NCBI RefSeq assembly: GCF_003668875.1
Contig: NZ_RAWM01000025.1
Location: forward strand, 23,058 to 87,057
Length of the DNA stretch: 64,000 bases
Source: Corallococcus interemptor
Lineage (GTDB): Bacteria > Myxococcota > Myxococcia > Myxococcales > Myxococcaceae
Direction of reading: 5' to 3'
Shown here: positions 45,306-53,117 of the stretch, in pieces
Layout of the letters: every line of letters starts with the position of its first letter
Position numbering within the stretch: the stretch's first letter is position 1
Notes under the pieces: model-generated
What the model saw: the letters and a program-made list of their open reading frames with translations, nothing else
What the model was told of the DNA's origin: nothing
The model's database searches: none
Position numbers and translations under genes: made by a program

Positions 45306-46109
45306 TCAGCGCGCGACGATGTCCGCGTCCACCAGGTACGGCGACGCCGCGACGATGGACTCCACCGTCCAGCCCCGGTTGGCGCCGCGGCCGGTCCAGT
45401 CGCAGTCACCATCGGTGTGGATGCCCAGAAGCTGGCCCTGGCGGTTGAGCACGCCCGCGCCGGAGCTTCCGACCAGGGTGTCCAGGCCCGCGTAGTAGAG
45501 CAGCGAGTTGCACGCATCCAGGTACTCGCCCTCGGCGATGACCTTGGGCCTGCCCCGGGGGTGCTGGATGATGGCCAGCCGCTCACCAGGCACGGCCGAC
45601 AGCAGGACCGGCCTCACCTGGGGGAGCACGTCCAGCTGGATGAGCGCGTAGTCAGGCTCTTGCGACTGCTCGATGACGGTGCCCTCGGTGACGAGCGGGT
45701 CGCCGTCCGGCTGGTCCTCGAAATTGAAGACGAGCAGCGACCGGTCACCGAGCCCGACGCAGTGCCCCGCCGTCACCACCACGGGACCCGCGCTCGCCTC
45801 GATCAGTGTTCCGGTGCAGCGCCCGTCAACCAGGACGACCGCGTCCTCGACCGTCTGCGCGACGTCCGCGAACTCGCCCTGGTAGCTGTTGATGGGGGTG
45901 AAGTCGGCAATCGGGCCACACTGCGTCTGGCCGCGAACCTCCGGAGGCCGGCGCGCTTGCGCCGTCGTGGGATCCACACACACCGCCGGACGGAAAGGCT
46001 CTCCGGGCACCTCCTCCTTTCCACAGGCCACGAGGCCCAGGAGCAAGAAGGTGCCCGCGAGGATGCGACCCCTTGGACTCATGATGGACTCAAGGGGTCG
46101 CGACGTCAT
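45306..46109 (-). CDS. Secreted S1 (trypsin-like) serine protease
   Basis: This 267-residue protein has a lipoprotein signal (lipobox LVAC, Cys29) and a compact S1 fold with the triad H116 (TAGHC), D153 (EPDYALIQL) and S216 (GSSGAG). Four Cys flank the active-site strands. The N-terminal region lacks a clear trypsin-type activation site. It starts 3 bp after the stop of the upstream M57 gene and lies between two M57 paralogues. A role in zymogen activation of the flanking metalloproteases is a reasonable but untested idea. A start at 46082 (MSPRG) is an alternative. Confidence 0.82.
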   Translation of the reverse strand: MTSRPLESIMSPRGRILAGTFLLLGLVACGKEEVPGEPFRPAVCVDPTTAQARRPPEVRGQTQCGPIADFTPINSYQGEFADVAQTVEDAVVLVDGRCTGTLIEASAGPVVVTAGHCVGLGDRSLLVFNFEDQPDGDPLVTEGTVIEQSQEPDYALIQLDVLPQVRPVLLSAVPGERLAIIQHPRGRPKVIAEGEYLDACNSLLYYAGLDTLVGSSGAGVLNRQGQLLGIHTDGDCDWTGRGANRGWTVESIVAASPYLVDADIVAR

Positions 46110-46112
46110 CGC

Positions 46113-46886
46113 TTAGTACAGGGCGTTCAGCGCGGTGATGTCCGAGCTGGTGAACTCACCGGACTCCGTCGAGCGGAAGCAGGAGTTCATGATGGAGCCG
46201 CCCACCGTCGCGGTGCTCGGCGTGCCGCTGATGAGGATGGCGCCCACGCCCGCCGTGCCCTCGTTGCTGGCGGAGCCGCCGCAGGAGATGGCGCGGTTGT
46301 AGTAGTCCGAGTGACGGAAGCCGATGCAGTGGCCGAGCTCGTGCGTGATGACGTGCTCGTTCACGTCCACGCTGTAGCTCTGCAGGCCGGTACCGATGTT
46401 GATGGTGCCGTAGGGGTTGCCGCCCGACGGGAAGCCCGCGGAGCCGCCGGCGCCGGACATGACCGTCGCGGTGATGTTCGCGCTGCAGCCCGTGGTGGGG
46501 CCACGCGCCATCGTGAAGCTCAGACCGCGCTGGTTGTAGTTCTGGATCGCCAGATCCAGGCCCTGGCTCAGGCGGCTGTAGCTGTTGAAGGTGGACGTCG
46601 GGTTGATGCAGATCTTCGTCTTGGTGGAGCTGACGAGGTTCGTCGTGCGGTACTGCTCCTGGGTCGCCTTGTCCGCCGGCTGGAGCATCTCGCGCGAGGC
46701 CTCCAGGGTGACGTGCGCGTCACGGCCCACGTACACCAGACCGTCAGCCTCCATGATCTCGGACGCGGGGAAGCCGGCCTCGATCAGGTTGGAGACGATC
46801 TCCTGGTTCTCGCTCTCCACGTCGTTACCGCAGCCGGACAGCAACGCACCACAGCTCGCCACGAGGACTGCCGCCTTCTTGAACAT
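46113..46886 (-). CDS. Secreted M57-family metzincin-like metalloprotease, first copy
   Basis: This 257-residue protein has a lipobox (SGCG, Cys19), a propeptide-like N-region (about 25-80) and a protease domain with H182-E-L-G-H186-x2-G189-x2-H192, the metzincin-type zinc motif; catalytic Glu is E183. It is paralogous to the protein at 44501 and heads the three-gene protease operon. The leader upstream is AT-rich, with possible promoter elements and short repeats (46887-47260). Substrate proteins are unknown; secreted proteases of this type often serve predation and nutrition. Confidence 0.82.
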   Translation of the reverse strand: MFKKAAVLVASCGALLSGCGNDVESENQEIVSNLIEAGFPASEIMEADGLVYVGRDAHVTLEASREMLQPADKATQEQYRTTNLVSSTKTKICINPTSTFNSYSRLSQGLDLAIQNYNQRGLSFTMARGPTTGCSANITATVMSGAGGSAGFPSGGNPYGTINIGTGLQSYSVDVNEHVITHELGHCIGFRHSDYYNRAISCGGSASNEGTAGVGAILISGTPSTATVGGSIMNSCFRSTESGEFTSSDITALNALY

Positions 46887-47260
46887 TCGTCGTTCCTCTG
46901 GTTCGGGGGAGATCCGCTGCCGCCTGACCTTCCCGTCAGCCGCGGACAGCTTGCCGCTCCCTTGAGCAACTGGCGGGCCAGCCGGACGTCAGAGGGAATA
47001 ACTTGGATTTGTTGAATTGCTTGGAGCGCGGGCACTCCAGCTTCCAAGAATCCGAGCGTAACAAGGCGTAACGCTTGGAACGCCAAGTGCCTGTTGTGAC
47101 GTGGTTTTTACCTGCCATGCTGCAACCCACTGATTTTCGGACAGGGGTGTCTTCTGGTCAGTCACCCTCCCCTGGGTCGCATTTACTCCTACTATTCCTG
47201 AAATACACGCAGAGTGCGTAAGGCCTGGGTTTGAATCCACTCCCGGGATATCCCGTCGTC
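46887..47260. other. 374-bp intergenic region with short repeats
   Basis: No convincing coding frame. It has several CTTGGA/TCCAAG elements, including a CTTGG-AACG-CCAAG hairpin (47074-47087), and two GCGTAAC repeats at about 47057 and 47067. Base composition is lower in GC than the neighbours. Near the right end, GGTTTGAATCC (47228-47238) looks like a tRNA T-loop, but the flanks do not pair. It should contain promoters of the protease operon (left) and the lipoprotein gene (right). Confidence 0.5.
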
Positions 47261-48442
47261 ATGTCCATGCGCCCTTCCCTTCCCCTCGCCGCGCTGTTGG
47301 GCGCGGCCCTGTCGTTCCTCCCCGGCTGCGAGAGCACGAAGTCGAGCGGCCCTTCTCCTTCCGACACGCGAGCCCAGGGCACCGCGTCCGTGCAGGCCGC
47401 CGAGGCCTGGGCGCGCGCACGCGTCGGAGACCGCGTCACGTATTCCTTCAGCGCGACGCAGGGTCCGGAGCCTCGCGCGGGCGGCACGGCGCGCACGCTC
47501 CAGGGACAGCTGACGCTGGAGGTGGTGGCGGTGGAGCAGCCCTGGGTCTGGGTGCGCGCGTCCTTCAGCGACGAAGGTGGCAGGCCGCTGTCCCAGGCGC
47601 GGCTGGCGAAGGATGTGCTCTTCCCCGTGCGCGCGGACACGACGCGCCCTCTCGACGTGCCGCACGGAGGCACCGCCACGGCCGAGGTCGCGTCCAGCGC
47701 GGGCCGCTCCTGGGAGGCCGTGCGCTACGTCATTGATCAGCGCTCCTTCGACGGCCCCCTGCGCACGCGCGTGTACGCCAATACGCCGGGCCCGCTGTAC
47801 CTCGCCCGAGGCCTGATTGAAGCGAGCACGGAGTCGGCGGGCTTCCGCGTGCCGGGAGGCTTCCAGCTGAAGCTCCTCGAGGTCCGTGACGGCTCGGCCG
47901 AGGCCAAGGCCCCGGTGCCCGCGCTGGAGCGGCCGCTGGGACCGGGCGCGTACTACGAGCGCTACGTGGACGTGGGCCCCGCCCCCAGCACGCAGCGCGT
48001 GTGCTTCACCGCCGAGCGCGGCTACCTGCTGCGCGCCGAGGGTCCTGTCGAAGCCAACGCGGCCCCCTGCTCCGACTTCTCGCAGGCCGAGCCGGAGCCC
48101 CTGGAGGAGCTGCTGATGAGCATGCCCTGGGAGGTGCTGGCCGCGGGGGACTGGCCGCCCGGCGCCGCGGCCTCGGGAACGCGGGGCACGTTCAGCGTGG
48201 AGGGCCACGACGTGCCTGCCCTCACCGAGCAGAGCAGCGAGAACGTCGAAGGCACGCAGCGCGTCTTCTCGCAGACCTACGCAGCCGATCCGTGGGCGCC
48301 GGGGCTCGCGGGCCTGCCGCGTGAAGCGCGCTTCGAACCGCTCGCCAGCAGCACCGAGCGCGTGGTGCCGGGAGGCAAGAACGCGCCGGAGGGCGGCACG
48401 CGGCTCGTGCGCTGGGGTTCATGGCTCACGGGAGCGAAGTGA
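47261..48442 (+). CDS. Lipoprotein of unknown function
   Basis: This 393-residue protein has a lipobox (LPGC, Cys23 or so) and a Ser/Pro-rich linker, then a beta-rich ectodomain (VGDRVTYSFSATQGP, LTLEVVAVEQPWVWVRASFS, RVCFTAERGYLLRAEG). The pattern is that of small lipoproteins conserved in myxobacteria, without a named function that I can recall. I chose the ATG at 47261, which opens directly into the signal peptide; a frame from 47231 adds ten residues. The ribosome binding site is weak (GGGATA). It is convergent with the RNA-end-processing gene, 3 bp apart. Confidence 0.65.
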   Translation: MSMRPSLPLAALLGAALSFLPGCESTKSSGPSPSDTRAQGTASVQAAEAWARARVGDRVTYSFSATQGPEPRAGGTARTLQGQLTLEVVAVEQPWVWVRASFSDEGGRPLSQARLAKDVLFPVRADTTRPLDVPHGGTATAEVASSAGRSWEAVRYVIDQRSFDGPLRTRVYANTPGPLYLARGLIEASTESAGFRVPGGFQLKLLEVRDGSAEAKAPVPALERPLGPGAYYERYVDVGPAPSTQRVCFTAERGYLLRAEGPVEANAAPCSDFSQAEPEPLEELLMSMPWEVLAAGDWPPGAAASGTRGTFSVEGHDVPALTEQSSENVEGTQRVFSQTYAADPWAPGLAGLPREARFEPLASSTERVVPGGKNAPEGGTRLVRWGSWLTGAK

Positions 48443-48445
48443 CGT

Positions 48446-51427
48446 TCAGTCGCCGCGCACCCATTCGATCTGGAGCACCGCGCTGGACGGGCGGTGCGTC
48501 CATTCCTGGAAGGACGCGCGGAACGCCTCCACGGCCGCGAACAGCGGACTGGATGGGTGCCAGGACAACGCCGCCGCGTCCCGCGCCTCCAGGCCGATGA
48601 TCAGTGCTCCTCCGGCCTGTGCAGGCTGGAGCGGGCGCACGGACAGGCGCCGGTCGCCTTCCAGCCGGTACACCAGGGCCGTGACATGTCCGAGGATCCA
48701 CCCCGCGACGGCCTCGCGGTCCTCTGCGCTGGGTGCGTCGGCGGACAGGCGCAAGGCGGCCGTGGGGAGCTCATCGGCGGCCGGTGGCTGGAAGAGCGCC
48801 GTCCACGCGGAAGGCGTGCGTGAGGCGCGCGCCTTGGACACGAGTTCGTGGGCGCGGAGCAGTTCCTCCCGGATGACGCGGAACGTGGACCGCGACACGT
48901 TGCGCGCGGTGTTGCGAGCCGGAAGCGCCGGAGCGATGACAGGCAGCAGGTCCCGCTTGCCTTCGGGCCGGTAGCGCGCGGTCTCAGGCGTGAGCGTCAC
49001 GGGCTGCGGCCACGGCCAGGAGCTGAAGGTGGCGAAGAAGTGCGCCAGCAGCGACGCGTCCGACCGCAGGGCGTCCGGAGTCGCGCGGGTGCAGGCCCAG
49101 GCCGCGAGCAGCGTCCACGACAGCCCACCGAGGTAGCCCAGCGCGTGCGAGTAGAGTCCCCGGGCCCGTGCCCAGGCCTTCACCGCGCGCATCAGGTTCC
49201 GGAATCGCGCGTCATGGGCAATGGCACCCATGAGGCCCAGCGTGTCCGCCAGTCCCAGCACGGCGCGGAGGCCCGCCGGGTCGAGCCGTGATCCGTGCTG
49301 TTCGAGCAGCGTCAGGGGATCTCCGGGGGGCACGCCCTCCGGGCGGCTCGCATAGGCCAGGTCGAAGCTCACGCCTCCGATGGACAGCTTGACCAACGGG
49401 ATGGCGGCGTCCGCCACGTAGCGAGCCGTGCCCGGTGCCAGTTCCTGGAGAAGCGCTTGCGCGAAGTCGTCGCGTGACAGGCTCGCGGGTCCGATGGCGA
49501 CCGCGTCCACGTCACTGCCCGCGCCATCCGTGCCCAGAAGATAGGAGCCATACGGATGCAGCGTGGTGCCAATCCGTTCGCAGTGCTGGCGCAACTGCTC
49601 CACCGCCGCGGTCCTGGCGGCATGTCCGCCCTGGGATTCGCCGGAGCCGATGGAGGCCAGCACGTCTTCCTGCTCCGGGATGGCACGGGGTGCCTGTGAC
49701 AGGGGGATGCGCCGGATGACTTCGAAGGGGGCATCGCCCTTGCGCCGGATGAGGCAGAGCTCGCCCGCGCGGAACTTCAGCGGCCGCCAGGCGCGTTGCC
49801 ACTCGGCGAGGGTGCGGGCGATGTCCGAGGAGAGCGGGAGCTGTCCCACGGAGAGGTGGGGAGTGAAGCCGCCGTGGGCGGACGTGGCGCATTCCGGCAG
49901 CGCCGCCACGAGCTTCGCGTACAGGGCCGTCAGCGCGCCGGAGGGTTGATCATCGGGACGGAGCCACGCGGTCGCGTTGGCGCGGTGTTCGAAGTGGCCG
50001 AACGTGGAGAGCGTCACGTCGAAGGGCTCGACGCCCTGGAGCGCATCCACGAGGAGGGCCTCCGCCGTCTCGAAGTCCTCTTCAGGGACGAAGGGATAGA
50101 GCAGCGTGACGTGGGGCATCCACCGGTGGAACTTCGCGTCGTGCTTCTTGCGCAGGGCCTGGATGGGGCCCCAGACATCCTCGGGAGGAATGAGCACCAG
50201 GGCCGTGTGATGGACCAGCGCCGTGGAGGTTCGCGTGGAGGACGCGACCGCCGCACGACGCAGGACGCAGTGCAGCCCGAAGTGATCCGAGGCGAAGAGG
50301 GCGTGCCCGGAGGGTCCTGGAGGTCCCGCCAGTGGCGCTTCACCGAAGAGCTCCACGGCTTCGGGAGCGAGCCGGCCTGAAGCAGATGCCACCAGGACCC
50401 GGTCCAACCGCTGGAGCGTTCCCGAGACGGTGGTGATCGCCGCCAGGGTGTTCAGCCGGGGGTTGAACGTCTCCCCTGCTTCCGAAGGCCGCAGCGAGGA
50501 CCACGCATCCACGAAGCCAGCGCGAGCGAAGGACGCGGCTTCCACCGCGCCGTCACCGAAGTTGAAGTCACCGGCGAGCACCAGGTCAGGGGGCTCGGTC
50601 TCGCTTGATGCGCCGAGCACGCGGGCCCATTCAAGAAGGGCCTCCACCTGCACGGCGCGAGCGGAGGCGCAGGAGGGGTCCCGGTTGCTCGTCAGGTGCG
50701 GTGTGGCCACCCACAGCGTTCCACCGGAGAGCCGCAGCTCGGCGGCGATGATGCGCTTGTCCCGGGAGAAGACGCGCTGCCACACGGAAGTGAGGGGCAC
50801 GCGAGACAACAGCACCTGTCCATAGGTGGCCACGGTCTGCGCACCGGGACCGTCGGACAGCCAGTAGTGCTCGCGCACCCAGGGTTCAGCGAGCAGGGCC
50901 TGGAGGAAGGACGGAGTGACCTCCTGGAGCGCGATGACGTCCGCGCCGGTCTCGCGAAGCAGCGAGAGCGCCGCCGGGGTCCTGCGCTCGGTCGCCAGCA
51001 ACTCCGCGTCGTACAGGTCGAAGAGGACGTTGAAGGTGGCGACGGTGAGCGTGGACGGAGGGGGGAGTGCGTGGGCCTGGGTATTCGAGGCCTCGCGCCA
51101 TGAGCCCGAGTCGAAGCGCCACGCGGGCAAGGAGGTGAAGCCCGGCACCGAGGGAGAAGGAGCGGAAGCGGGCTCCTCCGCTGGCCGGGCGTTGCTGAGC
51201 AGGTCGATGCGCGCCTTGCGGTCCCACACCACCTGCGTGCCGCGCTTGAAGTACCAGACGCGGTGCCAGGGAATCTCACCGTCGGGGACGAAAGCCTCGA
51301 AGGGCATCTCCTCCATGGCGCCCCGGTGCGCGTCGTAGCCCACGACGAACTCGCGGGCATCGATCCGCGAGTCCCACCGGATGCGGTGATAGACCTCGCG
51401 GCTGGTCGTGAAACGTTCCTGGGACAT
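48446..51427 (-). CDS. Four-domain RNA-end-processing protein: MJ1316/DUF504 + EEP + 2H phosphodiesterase + poly(A)-polymerase-like NTase
   Basis: This 993-residue protein has four domains. Residues about 10-77 match the MJ1316/DUF504 domain (EMPFEAFVPDGEIPWHRVWY region), proposed from comparative genomics to recognise RNA ends with cyclic phosphates. Residues 125-390 are an EEP hydrolase (N133, E169 in LQEV, D287/N289 in GDFNF, D381-H382 in SDHFG). Residues 405-575 are a 2H (LigT/AKAP7) phosphodiesterase with HxT (H439-V-T441) and HxS (H524-L-S526). Residues about 585-760 are a polymerase-beta-type nucleotidyltransferase (G627-S628, D639, D641, D689), followed by a PAP/OAS1-like helical domain. 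The set suggests sequential removal of a phosphate end and nucleotide addition to RNA 3' ends. It is divergent from the unknown gene at 51558. The start at 51427 gives the MJ1316 domain its normal N-terminus. Confidence 0.85.
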   Translation of the reverse strand: MSQERFTTSREVYHRIRWDSRIDAREFVVGYDAHRGAMEEMPFEAFVPDGEIPWHRVWYFKRGTQVVWDRKARIDLLSNARPAEEPASAPSPSVPGFTSLPAWRFDSGSWREASNTQAHALPPPSTLTVATFNVLFDLYDAELLATERRTPAALSLLRETGADVIALQEVTPSFLQALLAEPWVREHYWLSDGPGAQTVATYGQVLLSRVPLTSVWQRVFSRDKRIIAAELRLSGGTLWVATPHLTSNRDPSCASARAVQVEALLEWARVLGASSETEPPDLVLAGDFNFGDGAVEAASFARAGFVDAWSSLRPSEAGETFNPRLNTLAAITTVSGTLQRLDRVLVASASGRLAPEAVELFGEAPLAGPPGPSGHALFASDHFGLHCVLRRAAVASSTRTSTALVHHTALVLIPPEDVWGPIQALRKKHDAKFHRWMPHVTLLYPFVPEEDFETAEALLVDALQGVEPFDVTLSTFGHFEHRANATAWLRPDDQPSGALTALYAKLVAALPECATSAHGGFTPHLSVGQLPLSSDIARTLAEWQRAWRPLKFRAGELCLIRRKGDAPFEVIRRIPLSQAPRAIPEQEDVLASIGSGESQGGHAARTAAVEQLRQHCERIGTTLHPYGSYLLGTDGAGSDVDAVAIGPASLSRDDFAQALLQELAPGTARYVADAAIPLVKLSIGGVSFDLAYASRPEGVPPGDPLTLLEQHGSRLDPAGLRAVLGLADTLGLMGAIAHDARFRNLMRAVKAWARARGLYSHALGYLGGLSWTLLAAWACTRATPDALRSDASLLAHFFATFSSWPWPQPVTLTPETARYRPEGKRDLLPVIAPALPARNTARNVSRSTFRVIREELLRAHELVSKARASRTPSAWTALFQPPAADELPTAALRLSADAPSAEDREAVAGWILGHVTALVYRLEGDRRLSVRPLQPAQAGGALIIGLEARDAAALSWHPSSPLFAAVEAFRASFQEWTHRPSSAVLQIEWVRGD

Positions 51428-51557
51428 GGCGGGGCTCGTGACGAAAGGTACTGGAACGCACGCCAGTTCGGGCCGCGCACGCGCCGCGTTGACGCGACGG
51501 ATGAAGTCCGCCTGACACCTCCGACGGGGCCCTCCTGTTTTCGATATACGGCGGCGC

Positions 51558-53093
51558 ATGGGTGAATGGGGACAGGTGACGCTCTTCCGGACGCAAGAGC
51601 TCGACGCGCTGGAACAAGCCATCCGCAACGTCTGCCTGGCGGAAGGACTCGTGGCCGCGCCCTACGTGCGGCGCAAGCGTGAGAGGTGGGACCGGATGCA
51701 GTATGGAACCGGTGCGACCTCCGACCGGTGGGCGCTCGCGATTGGAGCCGGGCTTGGAGGCTGGTCCGTCGTCAAGACGGCTCCGCTGGAGCTGCTCGCG
51801 GAACCCGGGAGTACGCGCGAGCACAGGCTGGGGATCATCGCGCGGGTGCTCGGGTGTGAGGCACTGCACGTCTCACTGTATGACGGCACGGCGATGGTGA
51901 TTGCTCAGGCCTCACCCACGGGCGAGGTCGCGCTGTCCGGATACTCGATGGACGGGTTGAGCTTCCATGGCGTCGAGATTGCCGAGGACCGGTTCACGCC
52001 CAGGATTGAAGGCACGGGCGTTCCGTCTTCCATCATGGAAGCACTCGACCAGTACCCCTCCGATGGCTTCGCCGAGTTGATCCAGCAACTTGCTGGGGAA
52101 CACTGGCTCGACGTCTCACTGAAGCTGATCGATGGGGACGAGATCCCGTCCGCCCGCGTGCTGTCGTTCATGCGTCCTGTGCTCGAGAAGGTGCCTCCGC
52201 TCCAGGTGAAGCTCGCGGTGGAGGAGCATCCTCTCGACACACGCTACGTGCTCGATGATGGCATCTGGATCACCGATGGCCGCATTGATGCGTCCACCGC
52301 GGCAGCGGGCGCCGCATTCGTTGGCAAGGTCGCTCGCTGGCTCGGGGTTCCTGTCGCGCTTGTTCCCGGCGTGCCACGTTCCCTCTTCTGCGTACGTGCG
52401 CCCCCGAGCGAATACACGCCGCGCGCTGGCTTCGAGACGGAGCTGCTTTCCCTCGGCGATGACGGAGGGTGCGAGGTCCTGCTGCACACCGCGCGGGGCC
52501 TGGGGATCGCGGAACTCGAGGAGCGCAGTCCCCATCAGAGGAGCAACCTTGTCGCTCGACTCACCCATGCCCTCGTGGGTGCTCAGGTGAATGCCCATGC
52601 GGCGTATCGCGACTTCGAGCGCGTATTCGATGAACCGACAACGCATGCCGTGGGTGCCTTCGCGGGAGAACGGCTCGTCACGGCGTGGTGGCGGCTGGGA
52701 CGCTCAGCGGTTGCGATTGAAGGTCATGAGGTCTTCGAACTGCCAGGGCTCTGCACAGCCATCGCCAGCACGGCTCGACACGTGGCACTCACGCTCGTCA
52801 CGCCAGGACACGTCAACGGACGTTCCCAGGGCTACGGGCAGAAGGATCCCGCCGTCGTTGTCGTCATCGACGTCGACACGGCCCATGTACGCGAGGTGTT
52901 CCACGGCGATGAGCACCGGGCGGAGTTGCCGGGTGACTTCAAGGCATGGGCGAAAGAAGTGATGCAGCCGCCCCCCAGCTGTGACGCGGCGGGCCTCGAA
53001 CCCATCGCGTGCTCCGCGAGCGGCGCACGGTGCCTCGCACGAATCAGCACGCGCACGCTCTTCGTCGGGAAGCTGGCCCGCGTCTTGCCATGA
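51558..53093 (+). CDS. Unrecognised 511-residue protein divergent from the RNA-processing gene
   Basis: This protein of 511 residues matches no family I can name. It lacks a signal peptide and membrane helices, has alternating strand and helix segments over its length (RWALAIGAGLGGWSVVKTAP, HVSLYDGTAMVIAQAS, PLDTRYVLDDGIWITDGRID) and few Cys. Its GC content at third positions is a little lower than in neighbours, a mild sign of foreign origin. It is divergent from the RNA-end-processing gene with 130 bp between starts, so the two may share a promoter region and a process. The ATG at 51558 has no strong ribosome binding site. Confidence 0.6.
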   Translation: MGEWGQVTLFRTQELDALEQAIRNVCLAEGLVAAPYVRRKRERWDRMQYGTGATSDRWALAIGAGLGGWSVVKTAPLELLAEPGSTREHRLGIIARVLGCEALHVSLYDGTAMVIAQASPTGEVALSGYSMDGLSFHGVEIAEDRFTPRIEGTGVPSSIMEALDQYPSDGFAELIQQLAGEHWLDVSLKLIDGDEIPSARVLSFMRPVLEKVPPLQVKLAVEEHPLDTRYVLDDGIWITDGRIDASTAAAGAAFVGKVARWLGVPVALVPGVPRSLFCVRAPPSEYTPRAGFETELLSLGDDGGCEVLLHTARGLGIAELEERSPHQRSNLVARLTHALVGAQVNAHAAYRDFERVFDEPTTHAVGAFAGERLVTAWWRLGRSAVAIEGHEVFELPGLCTAIASTARHVALTLVTPGHVNGRSQGYGQKDPAVVVVIDVDTAHVREVFHGDEHRAELPGDFKAWAKEVMQPPPSCDAAGLEPIACSASGARCLARISTRTLFVGKLARVLP

Positions 53094-53117
53094 AGCCTCC
53101 GTGGAGGAAGACACGGA

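Noticed and set aside
47228..47238. tRNA gene suggested by GGTTTGAATCC
   Set aside because: The bases flanking the loop do not form a T-stem and no acceptor, D or anticodon arm can be drawn upstream.
46936..47240. Small minus-strand frames in the 374-bp intergenic region
   Set aside because: No ribosome binding site, no signal peptide or domain, and a composition unlike the neighbouring genes.
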